Part shown: in pieces, positions 12,349 through 20,588 of the stretch
Numbering within the stretch: position 1 is the first letter of the stretch
Layout: each line of letters opens with the position of its first letter
Assembly (NCBI RefSeq): GCF_014696135.1
Contig: NZ_JACJPP010000007.1
Location: 558,001-622,000, forward strand
DNA from: Nodosilinea sp. FACHB-141
GTDB lineage: Bacteria > Cyanobacteriota > Cyanobacteriia > Phormidesmidales > Phormidesmidaceae
Length of the DNA: 64,000 nucleotides
Direction of reading: 5' to 3'
The notes under the pieces: generated by a model
What the model was told of the DNA's origin: nothing
The model's input: the letters and a program-made list of their open reading frames with translations, nothing else
Databases searched by the model: none
Program-made: the position numbers and the translations under genes

Positions 12349-12858
12349 ATGATCGACTCTCCTTCCTCAGGTACGGCAGAAAAGCCCAGTGCTTTTCCGA
12401 TCAACGTTAGGCCGTTTAAGGTGGCCGGGTTTTTGATCGGGTTTGGTCTGGGCGGCTTTATTGACGCCATTGTTTTGCACATGCTGTTGCAGTGGCACCA
12501 CCTGGTTTCGGGCCGGGTACCAATGAACACTTTGGTAGGTTTGCAGCGCAACGTTTTTTGGGATGGAGTTTTGAGCGCTGGTATGTGGTTGGTCATCGTG
12601 GTTGGGCTGGCTGTGCTGTGGCGCGGTATGCAGCAGGTCCCCATTGTGCCTCTCACCACCTCAGCTTTTGTGGGATGGATTTTGATGGGGTGGGGCGGAT
12701 TCCAGCTCTTCGACAGCGTCTTTTTTCACGCTCTGCTGGGCCTGCACCACATCCGGCCAGGACCTAATTATTTGGTCTATGACGCGGCCTTTTTTCTAAT
12801 TGGCTTTGTGTTGATTGGATTAGGTTTTCTCATGACGCGTAACCAAATTGATGCTTAG
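12349..12858 (+). CDS. DUF2243 domain membrane protein
   Basis: With ATG 12349 the protein has 169 residues and four membrane segments. Family-typical motifs are GFGLGGFIDAIVLHMLLQWHH, FWDGVLSAGMW and LFDSVFFHALLGLHHIRPG. The conserved His and Asp residues next to the helices could bind a metal or haem, but no function is established. A longer GTG start at 12292 would add a poorly conserved leader, so I prefer the ATG, although no clear ribosome-binding site precedes it. It is co-directional with the stress-protein gene 270 bases upstream. Many bacterial DUF2243 genes sit near cytochrome oxidase genes; none is visible here. Confidence 0.8.
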   Translation: MIDSPSSGTAEKPSAFPINVRPFKVAGFLIGFGLGGFIDAIVLHMLLQWHHLVSGRVPMNTLVGLQRNVFWDGVLSAGMWLVIVVGLAVLWRGMQQVPIVPLTTSAFVGWILMGWGGFQLFDSVFFHALLGLHHIRPGPNYLVYDAAFFLIGFVLIGLGFLMTRNQIDA

Positions 12859-13481
12859 CCATTTTTCCTCCTAGCAGCCCTGCTGGTGCTGGTTGAGCGG
12901 CTCGATTCACTGCGATCGCCGTTTCGTCTTCTAGTACGGCTCTGAGAAAGGGCGATCGCGGGTCTTTTTAGCACTTACCCTGTCCTATCTTGTTCTGTCT
13001 AAAAAAGAGTCACTAGGAGCGTTTGTCTGCTTGCCCAAATCAGCGGCATTGTCTATGTGCTGGTTTGCTTAGCTTTGTTCCTACTGTCGAGCACAGTGGT
13101 GGACAAATTTTGGAACGTTTCACGAAAGAGCTGCTGAGAGAGATTGTGTTGCTGCTCTGTGGCGCGGGGCAACTACTCTGGGCCACTCTATGGCCTGCTC
13201 CGGGGTCACTCCCAGGCTCTGAAGTCTTAAGGAAAAAACACTTCACCATGATCTTGAAGGTTGGCATCAGCTTTTTCCTATGTCGTCAAGGGCACGGCTG
13301 AGGCCCGGATACTTTCACCTCAAGAGGAAGATGTGCTGAAACTTCTCGATCTATATAGTTGTTCCAGAAGAGCACAATGGTAGATATAACGTTTCAGAAC
13401 ATTTTTAGTTCTGAAACTCAGCGTGCTTGTATTGTTCGTCACTTCTTTTAACAAATTACTTAGTGCATCATTTTTGCTTCC
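12859..13481. other. 620 bp spacer before the CheB/CheR kinase
   Basis: I see no convincing gene. Open frames of up to 90 codons around 13023-13300 have unnatural composition and no ribosome-binding site. The last 100 bases carry the inverted repeat at 13391-13417. Confidence 0.5.
13391..13417. repeat. Inverted repeat in the leader of the hybrid kinase
   Basis: GTTTCAGAAC (13391-13400) and GTTCTGAAAC (13408-13417) are perfect 10-base arms around a 7-base A/T spacer. They lie 64 bases before the kinase start codon. No T run follows on the plus strand. It could be an operator for a dimeric regulator or a leader hairpin. Confidence 0.6.
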
Positions 13482-16400
13482 ATGGATTTAAATCCTTCAG
13501 TTAGAACCGATGCGCCGTTTCCGGTTGTGGGGATGGCGGCTTCTGCGGGTGGCCTGGAAGCGTTCATAGATCTGATCTCTAACTTGCCAGCCGACACGGG
13601 CATGGCATTTGTGCTGATTCAGCATCTAGCGCCTGACCATGAGAGCCAGCTGGCTGAAATCTTGGGCAGAGTCACCCCAATGGTGGTGCAGCAGGTGCAA
13701 GACCAGATGGCGATCGCGCCCAACCAGATTTACGTGATTCCGCCCAACACCCAAATGACATTGATAGATGGGGCCTTTTGTCTGGCGGCGCGCCAAAAAA
13801 CTCAGGGCAAATATATGCCGGGGGATGCGTTTTTTGAGTCGTTGGCCGCGGATTGGGGCAATAAAGCGATCGCAGTCGTGCTGTCGGGCATGGATGGCGA
13901 CGGTTCGCAGGGGTTAAAAGCGATTAAGGTGGCGGGCGGTGTGACCTTTGCCCAGTGCGAAGACAGCGCCAGGTATGACAGTATGCCGAATACGGCGGTT
14001 GCTACCGGAGACGTTGATTTTGTGCTGCCGCCCGAGGCGATCGCCGCAGAGTTGGTCAACATCAGCCGCAGCCCGTTGTTGACCGTCTCAGAGCCGCTTC
14101 AGGGCGTGAAGGCGGACGATGCCCTAACTACTATTTTTGCGCTGCTGCGAAAGACGAAGGGCGTTGACTTCACGCATTACAAATCTAAGACGATCGATCG
14201 CCGCATGCAGCGCCGGATGCTGCTGTATAAGCTCGACACCTTGCAGGACTATGCTCAATACCTGCAAGAGCACCCGGCTGAGGTGCAAGCCCTACATGAT
14301 GAGATTCTGATCCACGTCACGAGTTTCTTCCGGGACCCAGATACCTTTGAGCAGCTAAAAACAAAAGTTTTTTCGACAATTAACCAAAACAAAGCCGTAG
14401 ACACGCCCATTCGAATCTGGGTGGCGGGGTGCTCGACGGGGGAAGAAGTCTACTCGATCGCCATTTGCCTACTAGAGTTTTTTAGCGATCGCGCCACTGT
14501 TCCGCCGATTCAAATTTTTGCCACCGACATCAGCGAAGCCGCGATCGCCAAAGCGAGGGCAGGCGTTTACTTAGAAAGCCAGATGGGGGGCGTCTCGCCC
14601 GAGCGGCTCAGCCGCTTTTTCTTTCCGGTGGCCGCCGGAGGCTACCAAATTAGCAGCGCTGTCCGAGAACTCTGTATCTTTGCGCGGCACGATTTAGGCA
14701 GCGATCCGCCGTTCTCTAATCTTGACCTGATTAGCTGTCGCAACGTGCTGATTTATCTATCGAGTGCGTTGCAAGAGCGCATCATCGCTATTTTTCACTA
14801 TAGTCTCAACCTCAACGGCTTTCTCATGCTGGGCATGTCTGAAAGCGTCAAAACCGCCTCAGACCTATTTGCGTCGGTTCACGAGCCCGCCAAAATTTAT
14901 GCGCGCAAGCTGACCTTGACTCGTCCCCTGTTTTCATTCACCACCAGGGTTCACCCCGCTGTCGGTGGCGAGCGCCCGCCGCGAGTGATTGAAACCACCA
15001 GCAACAATTTTGATGTAGTGCGAGAAGTTGACCAGCTAATCGCCGCTCGCTACGCCCCGGTGTCTGTAATTATCAACGACCAAATGCAGATTCTCCACCT
15101 GCGCGGCGACACCGACCCCTATCTGAAGCTACCCACCGGCACCACTGACCTCAACGTGTTGATGATGGCCCGAGAAGGGTTAATACTGCCCCTGCGCACC
15201 GCTATCTATCAAGCTCAAACTCAAAACATTGTGGTGCGACAAGAACAGATTCAGCTGGAATCGGGTGAGGACTCAGCGTACCTCAATCTAGAAGTGATTC
15301 CATTTCAGCCGACCACTGCATCCACAGTTTATTTTTTGGTGATCTTTGAAGCAGTTTTGCTGCCGGTCACGCCCTCCCCGGCTACATTAGCTGAGCATCA
15401 GGAACCGGAAGACCTAGCGCGTGAAATATTGCAGCTTCGTCAAGCTCTATCCGCTGCGATTCAGCGAGAACTTTCGGCGCAGGCGCATTTGCAGGCGGTG
15501 ATTGAGGAACACAGCCACCTCAACCAAAATCTGCGAGTGGCCAATGAAGAAATCCTGTCGAGCAATGAGGAGTTACAAAGCACCAACGAAGAGCTCCAGA
15601 CGGCCAAAGAAGAGATTCAGGCTACTAACGAAGAACTCTCCACCACCAACGACGAACTGCGCAGCCGCCACCTGCAACAAATTCGAGACAATAGTGATCT
15701 CAACAACCTGGTTGATAGCATCAGTGTGCCGATCCTAATGCTCAACAATAAGTTGGAAATTCGTCGGCTTACGTCCACAGCGCAGCGTCTGTTCAACTTC
15801 ATTCCTAGCGATGTCGGCAGACCGTTTAGCGACCTTCGCACCGATTTTGACGTTTCCAGCCTAGAGTCTATGGCGTTAGAAGTGCTAGAGACGCTCAACA
15901 CCAAAGAACAGGAAATTCAAACTCGAACCGGCTATTGGTACTCCCTGCGGATTCGTCCTTACCGGACGACAGAAAACCTGATTGACGGCGTAACCATAGT
16001 TTTTCTCGACATCGACGCGCTCAAACGCCATGCTGCCATCTTGGAGGCGGCTCGTGACTATGCAGAAGCGATCATTGAGACGGTGCCCACCCCCTTAGTT
16101 GTGCTGGATGCCACTCTGCGAGTGGACATGGTCAATCGCGCGTTCCGCGACATGTTTCAGACGTCAGCATCAACGTTTGTGCGCTCGTCCCTGTTTGACC
16201 TCAGCAACGGACAGTGGAATAGTCACCAACTGCGATCGCGCTTAGCAGACGTGCTCAGCCATGACAGTCGGCTGCAAAATTTTGAGATGGACTATTGGTC
16301 TGAGCAAACTGGGCAAAAAACGCTGCTGTTCAATGCCTGCAAGCTACAGCGCGACGATGAGACGGCGATGGTTTTGCTTGCGATCGAAGACATTACCGAG

Positions 16401-17609
16401 CGCCAGCGTTCTGAAAGCGAGCGCTCCCAACTCCTCGCCCAAGAACAGGTCGCCCGTCAGCAGGCCGAAACAGCCAACCTCGCCAAAGATGAGTTTCTCT
16501 CCAACCTCTCCCACGAACTCCGCAATCCCCTCAACGCCATACTCGGCTGGGCGCAGCAGCTCCGTGCGCGCGCCCTCGAAGAAACGACTATTATCCGTGC
16601 TTTAGAGACGATTGAGCGCAATGCCAGGATGCAATCCCAACTGATTGAGGATATTTTAGATACCTCTCGGATTGTTAACGGCAGGCTCATTCTTCGCCCG
16701 GCTCCGCTCGAACTGCGCTCAGTGGTGCAGGCGGCGATCGAGACCGTTCAACTTTCAGCCGACGCCAAACAGATTGAAATTGTGGCTCAGCTCAATGCTG
16801 GAACGGTAGTTGGGGATGCCAATCGATTGCAGCAAGTCTTTTGGAATTTGCTGTCAAACGCGATTAAATTTACCCCGCCCAACGGGCGCATTGAAATTAC
16901 CCTAGAGCGGGTGCAGGGGCAGGCTCAAATTCGAGTTACTGATACCGGGCAGGGCATTACAGCCGATTTATTGCCGCATGTTTTTGAGCGCTTCCGTCAG
17001 GGCGACTCTAGCACCACCAAAGCAAAGCCCGGTTTGGGCCTAGGGCTCGCGATCGCCCAGCAGCTGGTAGAACTGCACGGCGGTACCCTGCAAGCCACCA
17101 GCCCCGGTGAAGGACAAGGCGCGACATTCATCGTCAGGTTGCCGCTGGACGGGCGCTCCCAAGCACCGCCATTCAGTGTAGAGCCTGCATTAGAGAGTTC
17201 AAGCGCTCCAGTTGCGTCGGTAGACGGCCTGCAAATTTTGGCAGTCGATGACGAAATTGATACCCTTGAGCTATTCAAATTTGTGCTAGGAAACTATGGG
17301 GCTAACGTGGCAACTGTGGCCTCTGCCAGCGAAGCCCTAGCGGCTTTGAACGACAATCCCAATCGGTACAACATGCTGATCTGCGATATTGGCATGCCCG
17401 AGCAAGACGGCTATTGGTTGATTCAGCAAGTGCGATCGCTGAGTGCAGATGCTGGAGGGCAAATTCCAGCCATCGCGCTGACGGCTTATGTGGATGAGGC
17501 CGACCGACAACGGGCGATCGCCGCCGGATTTCAGCGTCATCTCGCAAAACCCGTGGACCCAGAAGACCTCATCAGAGCGATCGTGTCAGTCCATAGCGAC
17601 TCTATGTAA
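13482..17609 (+). CDS. CheB-CheR-PAS-PAS-histidine kinase-receiver hybrid protein
   Basis: The 1375-residue cytoplasmic signalling protein is built from seven parts. (1) CheB methylesterase at about 13-195: triad Ser21 (AASAGG), His48 (IQHLAPDH) and Asp138 (SGMDGDG), without the usual CheB receiver. (2) CheR methyltransferase at about 205-475: HVTSFFRDP, WVAGCSTGEEVYSIA, FATDISEAAIAKAR and CRNVLIYL. (3) A coiled coil at about 675-735 with SSNEELQSTNEELQTAKEE heptads. (4) Two PAS-like domains at about 745-985. (5) HisKA with His1011 in SNLSHELRNPLNA. (6) HATPase with NLLSNAIKFTP and GLGLGLAIA. (7) A receiver with Asp1302 in LICDIGMPEQDG. All catalytic residues are present. Proteins of this layout are known in bacteria, and their methylation targets are unclear. 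No other chemotaxis genes lie nearby. Confidence 0.93.
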   Translation: MDLNPSVRTDAPFPVVGMAASAGGLEAFIDLISNLPADTGMAFVLIQHLAPDHESQLAEILGRVTPMVVQQVQDQMAIAPNQIYVIPPNTQMTLIDGAFCLAARQKTQGKYMPGDAFFESLAADWGNKAIAVVLSGMDGDGSQGLKAIKVAGGVTFAQCEDSARYDSMPNTAVATGDVDFVLPPEAIAAELVNISRSPLLTVSEPLQGVKADDALTTIFALLRKTKGVDFTHYKSKTIDRRMQRRMLLYKLDTLQDYAQYLQEHPAEVQALHDEILIHVTSFFRDPDTFEQLKTKVFSTINQNKAVDTPIRIWVAGCSTGEEVYSIAICLLEFFSDRATVPPIQIFATDISEAAIAKARAGVYLESQMGGVSPERLSRFFFPVAAGGYQISSAVRELCIFARHDLGSDPPFSNLDLISCRNVLIYLSSALQERIIAIFHYSLNLNGFLMLGMSESVKTASDLFASVHEPAKIYARKLTLTRPLFSFTTRVHPAVGGERPPRVIETTSNNFDVVREVDQLIAARYAPVSVIINDQMQILHLRGDTDPYLKLPTGTTDLNVLMMAREGLILPLRTAIYQAQTQNIVVRQEQIQLESGEDSAYLNLEVIPFQPTTASTVYFLVIFEAVLLPVTPSPATLAEHQEPEDLAREILQLRQALSAAIQRELSAQAHLQAVIEEHSHLNQNLRVANEEILSSNEELQSTNEELQTAKEEIQATNEELSTTNDELRSRHLQQIRDNSDLNNLVDSISVPILMLNNKLEIRRLTSTAQRLFNFIPSDVGRPFSDLRTDFDVSSLESMALEVLETLNTKEQEIQTRTGYWYSLRIRPYRTTENLIDGVTIVFLDIDALKRHAAILEAARDYAEAIIETVPTPLVVLDATLRVDMVNRAFRDMFQTSASTFVRSSLFDLSNGQWNSHQLRSRLADVLSHDSRLQNFEMDYWSEQTGQKTLLFNACKLQRDDETAMVLLAIEDITERQRSESERSQLLAQEQVARQQAETANLAKDEFLSNLSHELRNPLNAILGWAQQLRARALEETTIIRALETIERNARMQSQLIEDILDTSRIVNGRLILRPAPLELRSVVQAAIETVQLSADAKQIEIVAQLNAGTVVGDANRLQQVFWNLLSNAIKFTPPNGRIEITLERVQGQAQIRVTDTGQGITADLLPHVFERFRQGDSSTTKAKPGLGLGLAIAQQLVELHGGTLQATSPGEGQGATFIVRLPLDGRSQAPPFSVEPALESSSAPVASVDGLQILAVDDEIDTLELFKFVLGNYGANVATVASASEALAALNDNPNRYNMLICDIGMPEQDGYWLIQQVRSLSADAGGQIPAIALTAYVDEADRQRAIAAGFQRHLAKPVDPEDLIRAIVSVHSDSM

Positions 17610-17948
17610 ACCGTGCTGTAGAGTTAGGTCGTTTCGCCTGCACAGGCAAAATACCCGTTCCATCGACTAAGTCAGCTAGCCGAGCGCATTTGTCTCCTGC
17701 TACTGCACCCAGCAAGCAGGGCACCATCGCTCCACAGCGGCGATCGCTTCGCTATTTGTGTAAATGCAATATGATGCGACGGGTGCGGCTATGGTTTCTG
17801 GGGAATAGCCATCTAATTGGCTAATGTATACCGTGCTGGGCTTTGACCTACTCTAGCTGATGGGCGTTGCTGTGCTGGCGGGGCTAGCGGACGTAGGCAG
17901 CAAAAAGCCCCAACGCTGACCAGAGGCTAAAGTGAAGTTCCGTTGGCC

Positions 17949-18098
17949 CTATTTTGCCTTCAATTGCTCCAATGTTACGATCACGTTTTCGATGCCTGCG
18001 CAGGTTTTATCTAACAGCGCTGCTTAAGCTTTGTCGGCGGGTTCGGCGTGCAAAATGCGGTTAAGAATTTGTTCTAAGGTCTGAATGTTAGTGTTCAT
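17949..18098 (-). pseudogene. Small hypothetical gene with one internal stop
   Basis: The frame begins with ATG at 18098 and reads MNTNIQTLEQILNRILHAE. It meets TAA after PADKA, then continues in frame as AALLDKTCAGIENVIVTLEQ before a TAG at 17949. The second part keeps helical, protein-like composition, so the stop probably broke a gene of about 49 codons. GAGG precedes the ATG. I know no family for it. Confidence 0.35.
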
Positions 18099-18321
18099 CT
18101 TTGATGCCTCGCTGGCGTGGTTGCCTGCTTTGAGGTAGCGAATCTCGACGGGTACTACCCACCGTCCATCCCTTGTTTTTTTCTGTGTTCAAGCGATCGT
18201 GCTGGGATAGTACAACTATGCCATCTAGCTCTTTCATCAGCGTTTCAGCAGTAGCCGTGTCCCCGTCATTCGAAGCCTGAGTGTAGGCTTCTATCAAAAT
18301 TCGAAATTCGTTGTTCATCAT
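18088..18321 (-). CDS. Small hypothetical protein
   Basis: The 77-codon frame starts at two ATGs (18321, 18318) preceded by GAGAGGAA, a fair ribosome-binding site. The first 45 residues (EFRILIEAYTQASNDGDTAT and beyond, then AETLMKELDGIVVL) look like a real helical protein. The C-terminal part is Arg/Gln-rich and less natural, perhaps after a frameshift. It overlaps the next small frame by 11 bases. No family is recognised. Confidence 0.35.
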   Translation of the reverse strand: MMNNEFRILIEAYTQASNDGDTATAETLMKELDGIVVLSQHDRLNTEKNKGWTVGSTRRDSLPQSRQPRQRGIKDEH

Positions 18322-18705
18322 TTGCTATTCCTCTCAATGCTGCGTTAGTTGGTTTTCTCCATATACGAAGTAACACTCTTAGTTATTGAGGAGGCACAAC
18401 CAAACGACAGATTCCTCAGTAATTTCTAACAACTTATACGCATCTAAAACATTTTCATCTAATAAGTTATACATGCCATCAAATAACTGCTAAATTGCAA
18501 AATTCAGATCCATCGGGGTGATTTTTCTCCAATAGGATGGCCGAACATACCGTAAGATTCTGAGATCAGCGTTCTGTAAAAATAGACCGCATCTTCCTCC
18601 CCTCGTGCTCAATCACCGTTGATTGATTGGGGTCGGTCGCGTTCAGCGTTATAACAACGTCAAACTCAGGAAACTCATATCTCATAACAAGGCCCGAAAT
18701 AGTGG

Positions 18706-18984
18706 TTAACCTCCGAAGTAAACGGCTCGCTCTTTCTCGCGGCGCTTGACTAGGCGGCCCGGTGGCACCTTGCCCCCGGCCTTTGTCCAGCTCATTAGGG
18801 CATCGGCTTGGCGGTTGCTCGCCTGTGCGTGGCGGTAGGTTTCGCTGCCTATAAACTGGTGCGGGCCCACGTTGTAGCAGAAGCTGTCCAGGGCACTGGC
18901 CTGATACTCAGCGAGGCCCAAGGGTGCGATCGCAGGTAGGCATTTGCGCTCCAGGTAGGCCAGCAGCTCCCGCTCTGCTCTTAA
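18706..18984 (-). pseudogene. Phage endolysin (lysozyme) C-terminal remnant
   Basis: The frame reads RAERELLAYLERKCLPAIAP and continues through GLAEYQASALDSFCYNVG to SWTKAGGKVPPGRLVKRRE. This matches the second half of lambdoid/T4-type lysozymes that cut peptidoglycan. It has no start, and the catalytic N-terminal Glu and TIGYG region is missing. A nearby stretch in another frame (MTELIKS) may be the residue of that N-terminus. The gene is therefore truncated and shifted. Together with the integrase fragment beside it, it marks a collapsed prophage or phage-derived element. Confidence 0.7.
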
Positions 18985-19129
18985 TCAGTTCCGTCATCCC
19001 CGGTGCATCGATAGCGGGGTTTGAGGCTGCGATCCTCATCGTCTTGCGCTGCCCCTGATGCCGCCACCTCAGGCGAATCCAGCCGTCTATGTTCCCAATT
19101 GAAACTTCACCTTTGGGAGTTCTAGCCAT
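18985..19129 (-). pseudogene. Integrase N-terminal remnant
   Basis: The frame from ATG 19129 reads MARTPKGEVSIGNIDGWIRL and then RWRHQGQRKTMRI. This resembles the Arm-binding N-terminus of cyanobacterial tyrosine integrases (a KG.V.V....RLRLRW..GKR pattern). After about 45 residues the sequence runs into lysozyme-like sequence, so the catalytic domain has been lost by deletion. It begins 143 bases from the intact tRNA-Val gene, the usual place for an integrase. The family call is moderate because only the N-terminus remains. Confidence 0.5.
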
Positions 19130-19271
19130 TTCGGGTACCCATTCTGTACCCATTGAAGCGCTAAAACCCTGATCGTTCCGTTTAAATCCGTTAAGTGCAC
19201 ACCCGTTTCTAGATGCGATCGCACCCCAGTGTCAATCATTAAAGGCCTTGAAATGGCGGCTTTTCAAGGAA

Positions 19272-19345
19272 TGGACGTAACTGGACTCGAACCAGTGACC
19301 CCCACGATGTCAACGTGGTGCTCTAACCAACTGAGCTATACGTCC
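19272..19345 (-). tRNA. tRNA-Val (anticodon GAC)
   Basis: A full cloverleaf can be folded. The acceptor is GGACGTA with TACGTCC plus discriminator A, the D-arm is GCTC-AGTTGGTTA-GAGC, and the anticodon arm is CCACG-TTGACAT-CGTGG. The T-arm is ACTGG-TTCGAGT-CCAGT. The CCA end is not encoded. The gene is intact while two other partial copies in the window are decayed, so this is the functional one. Confidence 0.97.
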
Positions 19346-19431
19346 GGGCAGATATAGAAATTAGCACAATGGGTGGGGCGACCGCAACCTCTATCGCCAC
19401 CGATCTAACGAGCCAGAGCAGGCTGGAGGGA
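19302..19431. repeat. Direct repeat copy A: tRNA 5' half, flank and spoIID 3' end
   Basis: The segment from the tRNA-Val anticodon stem to about 19431 is repeated at 20485-20612 in the same orientation. The copy includes the tRNA 5' half, a flank of about 60 bases, and minus-strand codons SLQPALAR-stop (19405-19431) that match the end of the SpoIID-like gene (LQPGLAR-stop). Flank identity is only about 70% by eye, so the copies are not a recent duplication. Confidence 0.7.
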
Positions 19432-19814
19432 GCGCGGTTGTTTAAGGCACCCACGAAATAGACGTTTCAGGAGGATAGGAGATATGTAAGAGATATATCT
19501 TATAGCTAGTGGGGGTTCTCGCAAGGGGTCGGTGTCGGTGCAATTGTTTCGTGGGTGATTGCGATCGCTAGTGGGCTGATCAAGCAGGGGGTAACAAACT
19601 TCACTTTAGGAGACGAAGTGACTGACAACTAATGTGCCACTCATTATTTAGGTGCGCAGTAAATAGAACACCCTCAGCCATAGCTAAGGGACAGTATTAG
19701 TAGGGGCGTGAATGGCAGTACTGAAGCTAGGTAAGGTTGTTGTAGATGGCTTGTGGACAGCTCACAACAGCCAGAGGGTTCCACACTAATATTTCTTTAT
19801 TTCACAACAGTAAG
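19346..19814. other. 470 bp spacer between tRNA-Val and a secreted-protein gene
   Basis: The first 86 bases belong to direct repeat copy A. The rest, including one HIP1-bearing stretch near 19560, shows no gene. Confidence 0.5.
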
Positions 19815-20195
19815 TTAATAGGAGTCAAACAAATAGACAAATTCATTTGAATAATATCTATTAAAGGCATCATAGGTACCTTGTTCTGACTCGTAGTATA
19901 GGTCGCCCTCTTTATCCAATAGGACAAAGCGTAAATCCTCTTCGCCTTCTAGCTTGATTGACATGAGAGGGCGTTCTGAGATGATGCTTACGCCTATAGT
20001 GACTAGACCCTGATCAGAATTAACAATCAGATATCTGAATTCATTATCATCTACAGATTTTACGCAGATATTTGAGTTAATTACCCGACCTTCACAAACG
20101 CTTTCTAAATTGTTATAAGGGATAGTCTGCGCTTGGGCGGCTACGGGGAAAAGAACGGCTAAAGCCGTACCAAGAACCAATGAATGTTTGAGCAT
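19815..20195 (-). CDS. Secreted hypothetical protein
   Basis: The 126-residue product begins with a clear signal peptide (MLKHSLVLGTALAVLFPVAA, cleavage probably after AQAQ). A small acidic, beta-rich domain follows with two cysteines (CEGRVINSNICVK) that could form a disulfide. It ends in aromatic residues (RYYSNEFVYLFDSY). I recognise no family. It lies between the two copies of the tRNA-spoIID direct repeat and so within the proposed element. A periplasmic or exported location is inferred from the signal peptide. Confidence 0.6.
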   Translation of the reverse strand: MLKHSLVLGTALAVLFPVAAQAQTIPYNNLESVCEGRVINSNICVKSVDDNEFRYLIVNSDQGLVTIGVSIISERPLMSIKLEGEEDLRFVLLDKEGDLYYESEQGTYDAFNRYYSNEFVYLFDSY

Positions 20196-20588
20196 ATTGA
20201 GCCTAGCAGGTGCTTCTCAAGTCTTCCCTAAAGAATCCGATGGATTGGAGCAGAAAGAATAATCTTTAATCAAATTAATACTTTCGCTCACAGAACCCCT
20301 ATCCTAAGCGCTCCGCTCTGGTATGTCTGTCACTGGCATCACTTTTTCAACCCTTACTAAGCGAACAAGGCAGGGGTTGAAAGTTTCTTTGAAAGATGTG
20401 GTTTAGAGATGCACCTGAGACACGCTAGTTGCTGTATGAAACATAAAACGCTCTAATTTTCAAGCGTTCTAAGGGCTTACTATTCCCACGGTTTCAACGT
20501 GGTGCTCTAATCAACTACGCCATACGTCCGGGCAGACATGGAAGTTGGCATATCGAGCGGCGCGATCGCAACCTCTACCACCGCCGAT
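20196..20588. other. 390 bp spacer with decayed tRNA half
   Basis: No gene is seen. The right third is direct repeat copy B, which includes the tRNA-Val 5'-half remnant and leads into the end of the SpoIID-like gene. Confidence 0.5.
20485..20529 (-). pseudogene. Remnant of tRNA-Val 5' half
   Basis: Read on the minus strand, acceptor GGACGTA, a damaged D-arm (GCGTAGTTGATTAGAGC) and a complete anticodon arm (CCACG-TTGAAAC-CGTGG) are present, but the T-arm and 3' acceptor are absent. The anticodon has drifted from GAC to GAA. It complements the 3'-half remnant at 10892-10929, and both break at the anticodon arm. Confidence 0.75.

Larger units (their letters stand above)
17610..18705. other. 1.1 kb degraded region
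   Basis: Only small or broken reading frames are seen (17949-18098 and 18088-18321, both minus). The remainder has frequent stops and AT-rich patches around 18350-18600. This fits decay of mobile-element DNA next to the integrase and endolysin remnants. Confidence 0.55.

Noticed and set aside
13023-13301. 92-codon plus-strand ORF upstream of the hybrid kinase
   Set aside because: Poor composition and no ribosome-binding site; it overlaps an equally long minus-strand frame.
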